DNA of 64,000 bases from SZUA-309 sp965233675. GTDB lineage: Bacteria; Pseudomonadota; Gammaproteobacteria; Pseudomonadales; Azotimanducaceae. Positions 1 to 8,773 of this stretch are shown in pieces. Position 1 is the first letter of the stretch. Each line of letters begins with the position of its first letter. The position numbers and the translations under genes were made by a program. The notes beneath the pieces are model-generated. The model searched no databases. It saw nothing but the letters and a program-made list of their open reading frames with translations, and had not been told where the DNA came from. The stretch is taken from assembly GCA_965233675.1 (NCBI GenBank), contig OZ247498.1:3782001-3846000 (forward strand), given 5' to 3'.

Positions 1-1280
1 TCGGTGGCCCCTCTGTTGCGGGCAACCACCTCGGCGGCGGCATCCCCCGCCGCCAGACGGGCCGGCGCATCGGCCAGACAGTCGGACACCCTTTCTGCCA
101 GCGAGTCGGCATCCGAGATCAGATGCAGGCAGCCGGCCTCGCCGAACGCGGCCACCACATCCGGAAAGTTGAAGGTCTCCGGCCCCATGAGCAGCGGAAT
201 CCGGCAGACGGCAGCTTCTATGGGATTGTGCCCACCCACAGAGACCAGACTGCCGCCCAGAAAGGCCACGTCGGCCAGACCGTAGAGGTAAAGCAGTTCG
301 CCCATGGTATCGCCGAGCACCACGTCCCGGCCCCTGGGAGCATCCACCTCGCTCATCCAGGCCTGACTGAAGCCGGCCTGATCAATGAGCGCGCCGACCT
401 CGCCGCGCCGCTCCGGGTGTCTCGGCACCAGAATCAGCAGCAGTTCGGGAAAGCGTGCCTTCAGTTGCCGGTGAGCGGCCAGAACGATCGCCTCCTCTCC
501 CGGGTGGGTACTACCGGCGATCCAGACCGGCCGGCCGGACAGGTCCCAGCGCGCACGCAACGCCCGGACCCGCTCACCATGATCCGCCGGCAGGCGGATA
601 TCGAACTTCACACTGCCCAGTGCACTGACCCGGTCCGCCGGCGCTCCCAGCGTGAGAAAGCGCTCCGCATGGTCGGCGTACTGACAGGCAATGAAGCGCA
701 GGCCGCCCAGCATGCTTCGCGTCAACGGCCCGATCCGGGCATAGCCCGCCGCCGAGCGTTCAGAGAGTCGGGCGTTCACCAGGAGTGCCGGCACGCCGCG
801 GTCGGCGGCTTCCCGCAACATGTTCGGCCAGAGCTCGGTCTCCATGAGCACCAGCAGTCGGGGCCGGAGCTGATCGAAAAAGCTCGAGACCACCGAAGAA
901 AAGTCATAGGGCGCGTAGCAGTGGGCGACCCGATCCCCCAGCAGCCTTGCCACCTGGGCAGATCCCGTGGGGGTCATGGTGGTGACCAGCACCGGCACCT
1001 CCGGATGCCGGTCCGCCAACGCCAGGATGATGGGAGCGGCCGCAATGGTCTCTCCGGCCGACACGGTGTGAAACCAGATAGCGCCGCGGGGCAACCCTGC
1101 CGGCAGGCGTGCAAAGCGTTCCTGAATCCGTTCTCCGTACGCGGGATCCCGCCTTGCCCGATAGGCCAGCCGCAATCGCACCAGGGGTCGTGCGAGCAGC
1201 AACAGGAACGCATAGAGTATCCGCCAGCCTGCCAGCGCAGCGCCGTCGGGCACGGGGTCGGAGTTCGGGTGATCAGCCAT
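1..1280 (-). CDS. waaA: 3-deoxy-D-manno-octulosonic acid (Kdo) transferase WaaA, 3' end outside window
   Basis: Transfers Kdo from CMP-Kdo to the lipid A precursor at the inner membrane, the first step of LPS core assembly. Reading leftward from the ATG at 1280, 426 codons are visible without a stop; E. coli WaaA has 425 residues, so only the last few codons should be missing. An N-terminal hydrophobic anchor (about residues 18-33) precedes an ERF motif near residue 54, the region of the family's catalytic glutamate, and HTVSAGET at 71-78. Near the C-terminus there is a GGSLV...GGHNPIEA signature, typical of the CMP-Kdo-binding half. It diverges from the FAD oxidoreductase across about 150 bases. 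It belongs with the other waa genes in this region. Confidence 0.93.
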   Translation of the reverse strand, partial: MADHPNSDPVPDGAALAGWRILYAFLLLLARPLVRLRLAYRARRDPAYGERIQERFARLPAGLPRGAIWFHTVSAGETIAAAPIILALADRHPEVPVLVTTMTPTGSAQVARLLGDRVAHCYAPYDFSSVVSSFFDQLRPRLLVLMETELWPNMLREAADRGVPALLVNARLSERSAAGYARIGPLTRSMLGGLRFIACQYADHAERFLTLGAPADRVSALGSVKFDIRLPADHGERVRALRARWDLSGRPVWIAGSTHPGEEAIVLAAHRQLKARFPELLLILVPRHPERRGEVGALIDQAGFSQAWMSEVDAPRGRDVVLGDTMGELLYLYGLADVAFLGGSLVSVGGHNPIEAAVCRIPLLMGPETFNFPDVVAAFGEAGCLHLISDADSLAERVSDCLADAPARLAAGDAAAEVVARNRGAT

Positions 1281-1429
1281 CGCCGCACAGCCTGCGTCGC
1301 TGCTCGCAGACCGTCAAGGATCCTCGTGCGCTGGCGTGCACGAAGCCGGTTGCAGCGGTCTGTCCCCATTGGCTAGGCTCGGCCGCTGTTTCATATCACT
1401 TCAGCACGATCAGGAGAGCGCGAACGCCA

Positions 1430-2650
1430 ATGACGGGACCGGACCTGGATGCGATCATCATCGGCGGCGGCGTCGCGGGACTCTGGCTGCTCAACCATCT
1501 CACCCACCAGGGCTATCAGTGCGTGCTGTTCGAGGCCGATACGCTGGGCGGTGGGCAGACCCTGGCGAGCCAGGGCATGATCCATGGCGGCATCAAGTAT
1601 GCACTCGGTGGGGCACTCACCGGCGCCTCCGAAGCCATCGCCGGCATGCCGGACAGATGGCGGCAGGCCCTTGCCGGTGACGGTCCGGTGGATCTTTCCG
1701 GACTCGAGGTGCTGGCCGATCGCTATTATCTGTTCGCCGAGGGCAGTTCCCTCGGCAAGCTCACCGGCTTTTTCGCCAGCAAGGCGCTGCGCGGCAGGAT
1801 AGAGCGCCTGAACAGAGCGGATTATCCGGAAGGGCTGCGCAGATTCGATGGCGTGGTCTACGGGCTCCAGGACTTCGTCGTGGATACCCGGCGACTCCTG
1901 GACCGGCTCCGCCAGCCGGTTCAGGACCGGGTCTATCAGCTGAAGGTGGGCGGCGAACACTTGCGCAGAAACGAGGACGACCTGTGGCAACTGAACCTGC
2001 CGGGCGTCGATCAGGGTATCTCCGCCCGCCGTCTGGTGCTCTGCGCCGGCGCCGGCAATGGTCCCCTGCTCGAAGATCTGGCGTTCCATGAACCCCGCAT
2101 GCAGTTGCGCCCGCTGCACCAGGTGCTCGTACGGCATCCCGGGCTCACTCCCCTGTACGCCCACTGCGTTACCGGCATACGCCGACCGGAGCCACGCCTG
2201 ACCATCACCAGTCACGACGACGGCCAGGGTGGCCTGCTCTGGTATCTCGGTGGCCAGCTGGCAACAGACGGTGTCGATCGGTCAGACAGGGAACAGATCC
2301 AGCATGCGGTTCGCGAACTCACCCGTTGCGTGCCCTGGCTGGACTGGTCCGATGCTGAACTGGAAACCTTGCGGATCGATCGGGCAGAACCGCTGCAGAC
2401 TGGCGGCAGCCGGCCGGATGAAGCCTATCTGCGTTCGGCCACGGGACAGGGGCATGGCGGCCAATGCACAGTGTGCTGGCCCACCAAACTCAGCCTGGCA
2501 CCGGACCTGGCCGACAAACTGGCCTTCGAGATGGCCACCGATAAAGCGGCGCATGCTTCCGGGGCCACAGCTGTGGCCAACATGACCGAGCGGCTCCGCC
2601 TGCCCCTGGCCTCTGCCCACATCGGTTTACCCCCCTGGAGACAGGGGTGA
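1430..2650 (+). CDS. FAD-dependent oxidoreductase (DAO/glycerol-3-phosphate dehydrogenase-like)
   Basis: A 406-residue flavoprotein of the D-amino-acid oxidase/GlpD-like superfamily. The N-terminal Rossmann motif IIGGGVAGL (residues 10-18) is followed by an acidic ribose-binding residue at the end of the second strand (FEAD). A GGGQTLASQGMIHGGIKYAL-type segment resembles the flavin-binding region of L-2-hydroxyglutarate oxidase and glycerol-3-phosphate dehydrogenases. The start chosen is the ATG at 1430 with AGGAGA about 11 bases upstream; the frame stays open further 5' but runs into waaA antisense. The stop overlaps the GTG start of the aldo/keto reductase (GTGA), so the two are coupled. 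The same pair lies near waaA in Pseudomonas. The substrate is not known from the sequence. Confidence 0.85.
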   Translation: MTGPDLDAIIIGGGVAGLWLLNHLTHQGYQCVLFEADTLGGGQTLASQGMIHGGIKYALGGALTGASEAIAGMPDRWRQALAGDGPVDLSGLEVLADRYYLFAEGSSLGKLTGFFASKALRGRIERLNRADYPEGLRRFDGVVYGLQDFVVDTRRLLDRLRQPVQDRVYQLKVGGEHLRRNEDDLWQLNLPGVDQGISARRLVLCAGAGNGPLLEDLAFHEPRMQLRPLHQVLVRHPGLTPLYAHCVTGIRRPEPRLTITSHDDGQGGLLWYLGGQLATDGVDRSDREQIQHAVRELTRCVPWLDWSDAELETLRIDRAEPLQTGGSRPDEAYLRSATGQGHGGQCTVCWPTKLSLAPDLADKLAFEMATDKAAHASGATAVANMTERLRLPLASAHIGLPPWRQG

Positions 2651-3411
2651 GTCTGCCTGTCCGCCCTCTGGGCAGCACCGGACTGTCCGTTTCTCTGCTC
2701 GGACTCGGCACCGTCAAGTTCGGCCGTCGGGAAGGTGTGAAGTATCCGACACCGTTCGAGCTGCCGGACGATAATGCCCTCGCCCGTCTGCTCGACAGCG
2801 CCCGTGACCTCGGCATCAACCTGCTCGATACCGCACCGGCATACGGCCAGAGCGAAGAACGTCTCGGCAGGCTGCTCCTGGACCAGCGCAATGACTGGCT
2901 GCTCTGCAGCAAGGTCGGCGAGACGTTCGCCAATGGCGCATCCAGCTACGACTTTTCACCGGAAGCGGTCCAGCTCAGCGTCAAGGCCTCCCTGCAGCGC
3001 CTGCACACCGACCGGCTCGACATCGTCCTCATCCACTCGAACGGCGACGACCTGAACATCCTGGAAACACTGGGCACCCTCGACTGCCTGAACGATCTGA
3101 AGGCACGGGGCTGGATCCGGGCGACCGGCATCTCCCACAAGACCGTCGCCGGCGGTGAGCGGGCAATCGAACTCGGCTGCGACGTGGTCATGGCAACGCT
3201 GAATCTCGCCGAGCAGGCGGAAAGTGGCCTCATAGCGTCCGCCGGCCAGAGCGGTGTTGGCGTACTTGTCAAAAAAGCCCTGGCGAGTGGTCATTCAGGG
3301 ATAGAGAGCCTGCGTTTCGCGGCAGAAGCGCCGGGGGTCAGCAGCGTAATCGTCGGCACGATCAACCCCGCTCACCTGGCAGAAAATGTGGCGGTCGTTT
3401 CAGAAACCTGA
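2647..3411 (+). CDS. aldo/keto reductase
   Basis: A 254-residue NAD(P)H-dependent aldo/keto reductase with the family's catalytic tetrad visible: D61 and Y66 in DTAPAYGQSE, K89 in CSKVGE and H130 in VLIHSNG. It is shorter than most AKRs (about 300 residues), and the C-terminal cofactor-binding part is compressed, with SSVIVGTINPAHL near the end. It starts at GTG 2647, overlapping the stop of the FAD oxidoreductase by four bases. That implies co-translation and perhaps sequential chemistry on one metabolite. It is convergent with hldE, with 11 bases between stops. The substrate is unknown. Confidence 0.88.
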   Translation: MSLPVRPLGSTGLSVSLLGLGTVKFGRREGVKYPTPFELPDDNALARLLDSARDLGINLLDTAPAYGQSEERLGRLLLDQRNDWLLCSKVGETFANGASSYDFSPEAVQLSVKASLQRLHTDRLDIVLIHSNGDDLNILETLGTLDCLNDLKARGWIRATGISHKTVAGGERAIELGCDVVMATLNLAEQAESGLIASAGQSGVGVLVKKALASGHSGIESLRFAAEAPGVSSVIVGTINPAHLAENVAVVSET

Positions 3412-3422
3412 AACGTCGGCGT

Positions 3423-4844
3423 TCAATCGGTGCGCTGAATTCTGTCGACAATGGCTGTGGTGGAGCAATCGTCCACCAGGCTCAACACCCGCACTTCACC
3501 GCCAGCGGCGCGAACGATATCCGCCCCGACAACTTCATCCACACCATAGTCTCCGCCTTTCACCAGCACATCCGGTGTCAGACGTTCGAGCAGTGCTTCC
3601 GGGGTGTCTTCCGGGAATCCCACCACCCAGTCCACGGCGGCCAGACCCGCCAGCACGCGCAACCGCTGCTCCAGTGGATTAACAGGCCGGCCAACGCCTT
3701 TCAGTCGGGTTACCGAAGCGTCATCGTTCACAGCGACGATGAGCCGGTCGCCGAGCGCACGAGCTTCTTCCAGGTAGGCAACATGGCCGGCATGGAGAAT
3801 ATCGAAACAGCCATTCGTGAAGACCACCTTTTCACCTGCCGCCCTGGCAAGGCTCACCGAGTCGAACAGTTGAGACTGGCTCATCACACCCCCGTCCGCC
3901 CGCGAGTCGGCTGCCAGTGCCGCTGCCAGCTCCGGCCCCGTCACCACCGAGGTACCGGTTTTAGCCACCACCAGACCACTGGCGACGTTGGCAATCCGCG
4001 CGCAATCGACGGCAGCCCAGCCCAGTGCCCGGGTGATGCCCAGGGCGGCGGCAGACGTATCGCCCGCGCCTGTTTCATCGAATACATCGACCGGCAACGC
4101 GGGCACGTGCAGATGCTGGCCGCCCGGGCTCACCACCGTATTGCCCTCGGCACCGCGGGTGATCACCAGGGCTTCGATCCCATGGGTGCTCGCCACCGCT
4201 TCCGCCTTGCTGAGCAGCTCGTCCTCATCGGCCCAGGGACCTACCGCCCGCTCGAATTCCACCCGATTGGGTTTGAGGATCGACGCGCCGGCGTATCTGG
4301 CAAACGGCTTGAACTTGGGATCGACCACCACCGGCACCCGAGCCTCAACCGCCAGTTGCAGCAGCGCTTCCGGCTCGGCCAGCGTGCCCTTGTCGTAGTC
4401 CTGCAGAATGACGGCGGATGCATCGGCCAGAACGGCTGACAGTTTGTCCGCCAGACCGCTCACCTGAGCGGGTGACAGCGAAGACTCGAAATCCGTGCGC
4501 AGCAACTGCTGCTTCTGGCTGAGCACCCGGAGCTTGAGCACGGTCGGCCAATCCGGGACGACCAGAAAATCACAGACCACGCCTGCTGCGCTCAAGGTGT
4601 CTGCCAGTGCCCGGCCGGCCTCGTCATCGCCCACCGCGCCGATGAGCGTGCACCGGGCGCCCAGGCTGACGACGTTGAGGGCCACGTTGGCTGCGCCGCC
4701 CGGCCGGTCTTCGATGTGATCCACGTCCACAACCGGCACCGGCGCTTCCTGAGAGACCCGGGTGGCCTCGCCAAACCAGTACCGATCCAGCATCAGATCG
4801 CCAACGACAACGATGTGCACGTCTTGGAGTGAAGGGAGTTTCAT
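3423..4844 (-). CDS. hldE: bifunctional ADP-heptose synthesis enzyme HldE (kinase/adenylyltransferase)
   Basis: Makes the ADP-heptose precursor of the LPS inner core by phosphorylating heptose-7-phosphate at C1 and later adenylylating heptose-1-phosphate. The 473-residue protein (E. coli 477) has an N-terminal PfkB/ribokinase domain with GDLMLDRYW at 15-23 and the anion-hole motif ETGAGDT at 257-263 (catalytic D262). The C-terminal nucleotidyltransferase domain begins at TNGCFDILHAGHV (343-355). The ATG at 4844 gives the family's N-terminus (MKLPSL...); the frame remains open upstream but that extension is not family-like. The product feeds WaaC and WaaF, encoded in the nearby leftward operon. 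Confidence 0.96.
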   Translation of the reverse strand: MKLPSLQDVHIVVVGDLMLDRYWFGEATRVSQEAPVPVVDVDHIEDRPGGAANVALNVVSLGARCTLIGAVGDDEAGRALADTLSAAGVVCDFLVVPDWPTVLKLRVLSQKQQLLRTDFESSLSPAQVSGLADKLSAVLADASAVILQDYDKGTLAEPEALLQLAVEARVPVVVDPKFKPFARYAGASILKPNRVEFERAVGPWADEDELLSKAEAVASTHGIEALVITRGAEGNTVVSPGGQHLHVPALPVDVFDETGAGDTSAAALGITRALGWAAVDCARIANVASGLVVAKTGTSVVTGPELAAALAADSRADGGVMSQSQLFDSVSLARAAGEKVVFTNGCFDILHAGHVAYLEEARALGDRLIVAVNDDASVTRLKGVGRPVNPLEQRLRVLAGLAAVDWVVGFPEDTPEALLERLTPDVLVKGGDYGVDEVVGADIVRAAGGEVRVLSLVDDCSTTAIVDRIQRTD

Positions 4845-4957
4845 CGTCGTGGGTGCGCGCCTGCCGGGAACTTCTCGAGTCAGAAAATGCGGCTGGATGG
4901 TATCACAGGCACCCCCTGCTACAATCCGGAGCACCCGGATCAGCGGCGTCCCGCTCA

Positions 4958-5914
4958 GTGAATCAACCTGCCCAGAACCCTCCCGGAAAGACACAGCGCC
5001 GCAGAAAAAAGCGCCTGAAGATCTACGATGTCCGGGTCTGGCCCACCTGGCTGCTGGTCGGTTTCGCCTGGCTGATCGCACGTCTGCCGCTGAGGCTGAT
5101 CGCCCGGATTGCCGGTCTGCTGGGCAGCATCGTCTACCGCTTCGGCCGTTCCCGGCGTGAAATCACCCGGACCAATCTGGCCCTGTGTTTTCCGGAGATG
5201 GCAGAGCGTGAGCGGGAGCAACTGGCCCGGGATTCCTTCAGGCACACGGCCATGGGCCTGCTGGAATCCACAACCGTCTGGCTCAATCCCGGCAGGGACC
5301 TGGCCAGCCGTACCCGGATTCACGATCAGGCCCGACTCGATGCAGCCAGAGCCGCCGGCAGAGGGGTGATACTCCTGGGCGGACACTTTTCCGCACTGGA
5401 TGTGATGGGCCCCGGCGTGAAAACGCTGGATATGGACGTGATCTACCGGGAAAACAAGAATCCGGTCTGGGAGTGGCTGCAGGTCCAGGGTCGCAACCGT
5501 TACTTCGGCGCCGTGATCGAACGGTCAGACGCCAGAACCATCCTCCGACGCCTCAAGCAGGGTCATATCATCTGGTATGCGGCGGACCAGGATTACGGCC
5601 CGAAGCGTTCTGTTTTCGCGCCGTTTTTCGGCATTCCCACCGCCTCCATCGCGGCAACGGCAAAACTCGCCGCACTGACCGGCGCACCGGTTCTGCTCAT
5701 CAGCAACTTCAGAGATCTGAACACCCTCAGCTGGGACGTGTGGTTCGACGAACCGATTCCCGGCTACCCGAGCGGCGACGATGTTGAGGATGCGACCGCC
5801 GTCAATCAGACCATCGAAGCGGCCATCCTGCGCCATCCGGAGCAGTATCTGTGGATGCACCGCCGCTTCAAGACCCGGCCCCAGGGCGAGCCCTCTTTTT
5901 ACGGGAAGTCATAG
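4958..5914 (+). CDS. lpxL: lipid A late acyltransferase, LpxL/HtrB family
   Basis: An inner-membrane acyl-ACP-dependent acyltransferase that adds a secondary acyl chain to Kdo-lipid A. One hydrophobic anchor (about residues 28-60, VWPTWLLVGFAWLIARLPL) precedes the catalytic HX4D motif HFSALD (H143, D148). Further family blocks include the YRENKNP stretch and AADQDYGPKRSVFAPFFG. With the GTG start at 4958 the length is 318 residues, close to E. coli LpxL (306). No strong ribosome-binding site is visible, so a start a few codons either way is possible. It diverges from hldE across 113 bases and is convergent with the GT4 gene. Confidence 0.88.
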   Translation: MNQPAQNPPGKTQRRRKKRLKIYDVRVWPTWLLVGFAWLIARLPLRLIARIAGLLGSIVYRFGRSRREITRTNLALCFPEMAEREREQLARDSFRHTAMGLLESTTVWLNPGRDLASRTRIHDQARLDAARAAGRGVILLGGHFSALDVMGPGVKTLDMDVIYRENKNPVWEWLQVQGRNRYFGAVIERSDARTILRRLKQGHIIWYAADQDYGPKRSVFAPFFGIPTASIAATAKLAALTGAPVLLISNFRDLNTLSWDVWFDEPIPGYPSGDDVEDATAVNQTIEAAILRHPEQYLWMHRRFKTRPQGEPSFYGKS

Positions 5915-5933
5915 AACCGCCCGGCCGGCAACC

Positions 5934-6995
5934 CTATACGAGAGGCGCCAGCCGTGCCGCCAGCGCGGCGACGGAAAACTCGCGAGAAACCCGCTCCAGC
6001 GCCCGGTCCGCGCGCTCGGGAAGCTCACCCGCCTGGCGGGCCAGCTCGACCTGCCCGATGGCCTGGGCAATCTGATCCGGTTGGCGCTGGTTGTAGTAAA
6101 AGCCCGTGCTGCCGAGTACGAACTGTGGCCCCGGGGTGGGCCCCGCCACTACCGGTATTCCGGCGCACATGGCCTCCAGCGCCACCATGCCGAAGGCCTC
6201 CACCTCACGAGCAGTGAGCAGCAGGAGATCGAAGGCTCTGAACATTCGCTTCGCATCAGGCACAAAGCCGAGGAAGGTGACCGGCAGACCTTCGGCCCGT
6301 TTTTCCAGCTCCCCCCGCAGAGGGCCGTCTCCGATAACAAGCAGACGAACAGACTGCTGCCCGGCCAGCCGGCGAACGGCCTCGATGGCCAGCTCCGGAG
6401 ATTTCTTCTCCACCAGGCGGCCGACCAGTCCGATGGTCAGCGCATCGCTGGCCGGTACATTCAGTCGGGCCAGTGCGGCCTCCCTGGTCAGACAGGCGGC
6501 CTGAGTCCCATTCAGATCCAGCGCATTCGGCAGGCACAGGGGATCCGGGACCACCTCCCCAAGCTCGGCCTGCACCGCCGGGGAGACACCGGCGAACATC
6601 ACATCGCGGGCGAACAGGCGTCGTTCGAGCCGGCGCTGAAACCGTTTGAAGAAGCCGAATTCATGGGCCACCGCCACCGTGCGGGGCACCGAAAGGCCAC
6701 TGGCCCGGAGTACCCGATAGGCGCGGTATCGATGACAGATCGCGAGCCGGGGCGGATCGTCGACCGCCTGTTTGAGCCTTCTGCCCGCTGCACGTACCCG
6801 GGCCAGATCGGTGAGATCCAGATAGGTGCAGTCCGGAAGCCTCTCGGCTCGGGCCGGAGACAACACCAGGGTTTCCACCGGGGTGTCCAGTTCGGCAAAC
6901 GCACGCTGATAGATGGAAAGAATGTCGCCGAACGGCGGATGATCGTTCGGCGCGATCTGGATGACGCTCCGGGGTGACCCGGATTCATCAGCCAT
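5934..6995 (-). CDS. GT4-family glycosyltransferase, probably LPS core (WapH-like position)
   Basis: A 353-residue GT-B glycosyltransferase. The C-terminal nucleotide-sugar domain has VGRLVEKKSPELAIEAV (about 191-207) and the EX7E motif (E266 and E274 in EAFGMVALE). The N-terminal acceptor domain is less conserved. The gene is the last of the leftward core operon and overlaps the end of the carbamoyltransferase gene by 8 bases. Pseudomonas aeruginosa has a core glycosyltransferase (wapH) next to the carbamoyltransferase wapO in this position, so an outer-core or heptose-linked sugar transfer is inferred. The sugar donor cannot be read from the sequence. Confidence 0.83.
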   Translation of the reverse strand: MADESGSPRSVIQIAPNDHPPFGDILSIYQRAFAELDTPVETLVLSPARAERLPDCTYLDLTDLARVRAAGRRLKQAVDDPPRLAICHRYRAYRVLRASGLSVPRTVAVAHEFGFFKRFQRRLERRLFARDVMFAGVSPAVQAELGEVVPDPLCLPNALDLNGTQAACLTREAALARLNVPASDALTIGLVGRLVEKKSPELAIEAVRRLAGQQSVRLLVIGDGPLRGELEKRAEGLPVTFLGFVPDAKRMFRAFDLLLLTAREVEAFGMVALEAMCAGIPVVAGPTPGPQFVLGSTGFYYNQRQPDQIAQAIGQVELARQAGELPERADRALERVSREFSVAALAARLAPLV

Positions 6996-8724
6996 CGCCG
7001 GCGACCTTGGTCACCAGAAAATCCTCCATCACCAGGTATTCCAGGTCGGAACCGAAGAACATGTTCAACGCATCCTCCGGTGAGCAGACCATGGGCTCGC
7101 CGCGACGATTCAGCGAGGTGTTCAGAACCACCGCGTTACCGGTCAGCGCTTCCAGCCCGGCGATCAGATCGTAATACCGGGGATGCTGATCCCGGCTGAC
7201 GATCTGCACCCGGGCCGTGCCGTCTTCGTGCACCACCTCCGGGATACGCGACTTCCAGTCCTCGTTCACATCGAAGGTGATGGTCATGAAGGGCGCCGGA
7301 TGGTCTGTCTGGATGATGTCCGCGGCCACCGTATCCAGCACGCTCGGGCAGAACGGCCGCCAGCGCTCGCGGAACTTGATCTGCTCGTTGATCCGATCGG
7401 CGATTCCCGGCGCGTTCGGACAGCCGAGAATACTGCGGCCGCCAAGGGCTCTCGGACCGAACTCCATACGCCCCTGAAACCAGGCCACCGGATTACCGTC
7501 GGCCAGGATGGCGGCCGTCTCAGCCGGCACATCCGCCAGCTTCTGATAATTCAGGGGCTCGCTGCTGCCTTCCAGCGCTCTCAGACAGGCCGCCTCATCG
7601 TAGGCGGGACCCAGGTAGGCATGGTTCATGCGGCTCGGCCGCTCACCCCGCTCCGACGCCACGAAGGTGGCAGCACCCAGGGAGGTGCCGGAGTCACCGG
7701 AGGCCGGCTGCACGAACAGTTCCTGCACGTGGTCGAGGGCGACGATGCGTTGATTGAGTTTCACATTGAGGGCGCCACCGCCGGCGAACGCCAGGCGACC
7801 CGTTTCCCGGAGCACGTCGCCAAGATAGGTTTCCAGCAGTTCCAGGCACCATTCTTCAAACAGCTGCTGCATGGACGCGGCGTAGTGGATGTACGGTTCG
7901 TCTGCCACATCGCCCTTTCGCCGGGGACCAAGCCAGTCGATGAGTTTTTCGCTGAAGTAGAAGCCGACGCCATCTTCTTTGTAGCGGCGCATGCCCACCG
8001 TGTTGACCAGGTTCGTGTCCACCTCGAAGCCCCGGCCGCGCCGCCGGATGAGCCTGCCGAGATCATGGCGGCTGGCGTCTCCATAGGGTGCCATACCCAT
8101 GACCTTGTACTCGCCATCCAGCATCTCGAAGCCGAGGAACTCGGTGATGGCCCCGTAAACACCACTCAGGGAATCCGGATCGTAGAACTCCTTGATCTTG
8201 TGGATGGTGCCGTTCTCTCCGTAACCGAAGAAGGTGGTGGCGTATTCGCCCTTTCCATCCACGCCGAGAATGGCCGTCTTCTCCGTGAAGCCGGAAAGAT
8301 GATAGGCACTGGAGGCATGAGCCAGATGGTGTTCGACAGGTACGAATTCCGTCCGCTGCCAGTCGATACCGAGGGTATCCCCGGCCGCCATGACCCGATC
8401 CCGGTTCCGACGGTAGCGTCGATTGCCGTTGAACAGCGCATCCAGCGCCCGGTCCGGGGCGTACCAGTATCGTTTGGCGAAGTGCCAGCGGGCCGGTGTA
8501 CCCAGACTGATCGGTGCATAGGGGAAGGCCACCACATCCACATCCCGACCGTTGATACCCGCCTCGTCCAGGCAGTAGCGTGCAGCCTCCAGAGGCATCC
8601 GATTTTTCGCGTGCTTGTCGCGAATGAACCGCTCTTCTTCGGCGGCGGCGACCACTTCGCCATCCACCAGCAATGCGGCAGAAGGATCGTGGTTCAGCGC
8701 CCCGGACAGGCCAAGGATGATCAA
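6988..8724 (-). CDS. carbamoyltransferase, NodU/CmcH family (WapO-like)
   Basis: A 578-residue O-carbamoyltransferase. The N-terminal Kae1/TsaD-like domain begins GLSGALNHDPSAAL and has the metal-binding HHLAH motif (H132, H133, H136). The C-terminal carbamoyl-phosphate domain contains GRMEFGPRALGGRSIL and FRERWRPFCPSVL, both hallmarks of the family. In P. aeruginosa the orthologue next to the core kinases carbamoylates inner-core heptose. Here the gene sits directly between the tandem kinase and the GT4 gene, so the same role is inferred. It overlaps the next gene by 8 bases, and 49 AT-richer bases separate it from the kinase gene upstream. Confidence 0.92.
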   Translation of the reverse strand: MIILGLSGALNHDPSAALLVDGEVVAAAEEERFIRDKHAKNRMPLEAARYCLDEAGINGRDVDVVAFPYAPISLGTPARWHFAKRYWYAPDRALDALFNGNRRYRRNRDRVMAAGDTLGIDWQRTEFVPVEHHLAHASSAYHLSGFTEKTAILGVDGKGEYATTFFGYGENGTIHKIKEFYDPDSLSGVYGAITEFLGFEMLDGEYKVMGMAPYGDASRHDLGRLIRRRGRGFEVDTNLVNTVGMRRYKEDGVGFYFSEKLIDWLGPRRKGDVADEPYIHYAASMQQLFEEWCLELLETYLGDVLRETGRLAFAGGGALNVKLNQRIVALDHVQELFVQPASGDSGTSLGAATFVASERGERPSRMNHAYLGPAYDEAACLRALEGSSEPLNYQKLADVPAETAAILADGNPVAWFQGRMEFGPRALGGRSILGCPNAPGIADRINEQIKFRERWRPFCPSVLDTVAADIIQTDHPAPFMTITFDVNEDWKSRIPEVVHEDGTARVQIVSRDQHPRYYDLIAGLEALTGNAVVLNTSLNRRGEPMVCSPEDALNMFFGSDLEYLVMEDFLVTKVAGDG

Positions 8725-8773
8725 CGCTCGAGTAGTTCCAGCTGAGGGTGTAGAAGGCCGCTACTATATCAGC

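Noticed and set aside
123..1376. Long open frame on the plus strand opposite waaA
   Set aside because: It is the antisense of a confidently recognised waaA, has no family-like sequence and is of the type expected in GC-rich DNA.
4829..4957. Upstream ATG (4829) as start of the lpxL-type gene
   Set aside because: The extension lies antisense within hldE and does not resemble the family; GTG 4958 gives a normal length.
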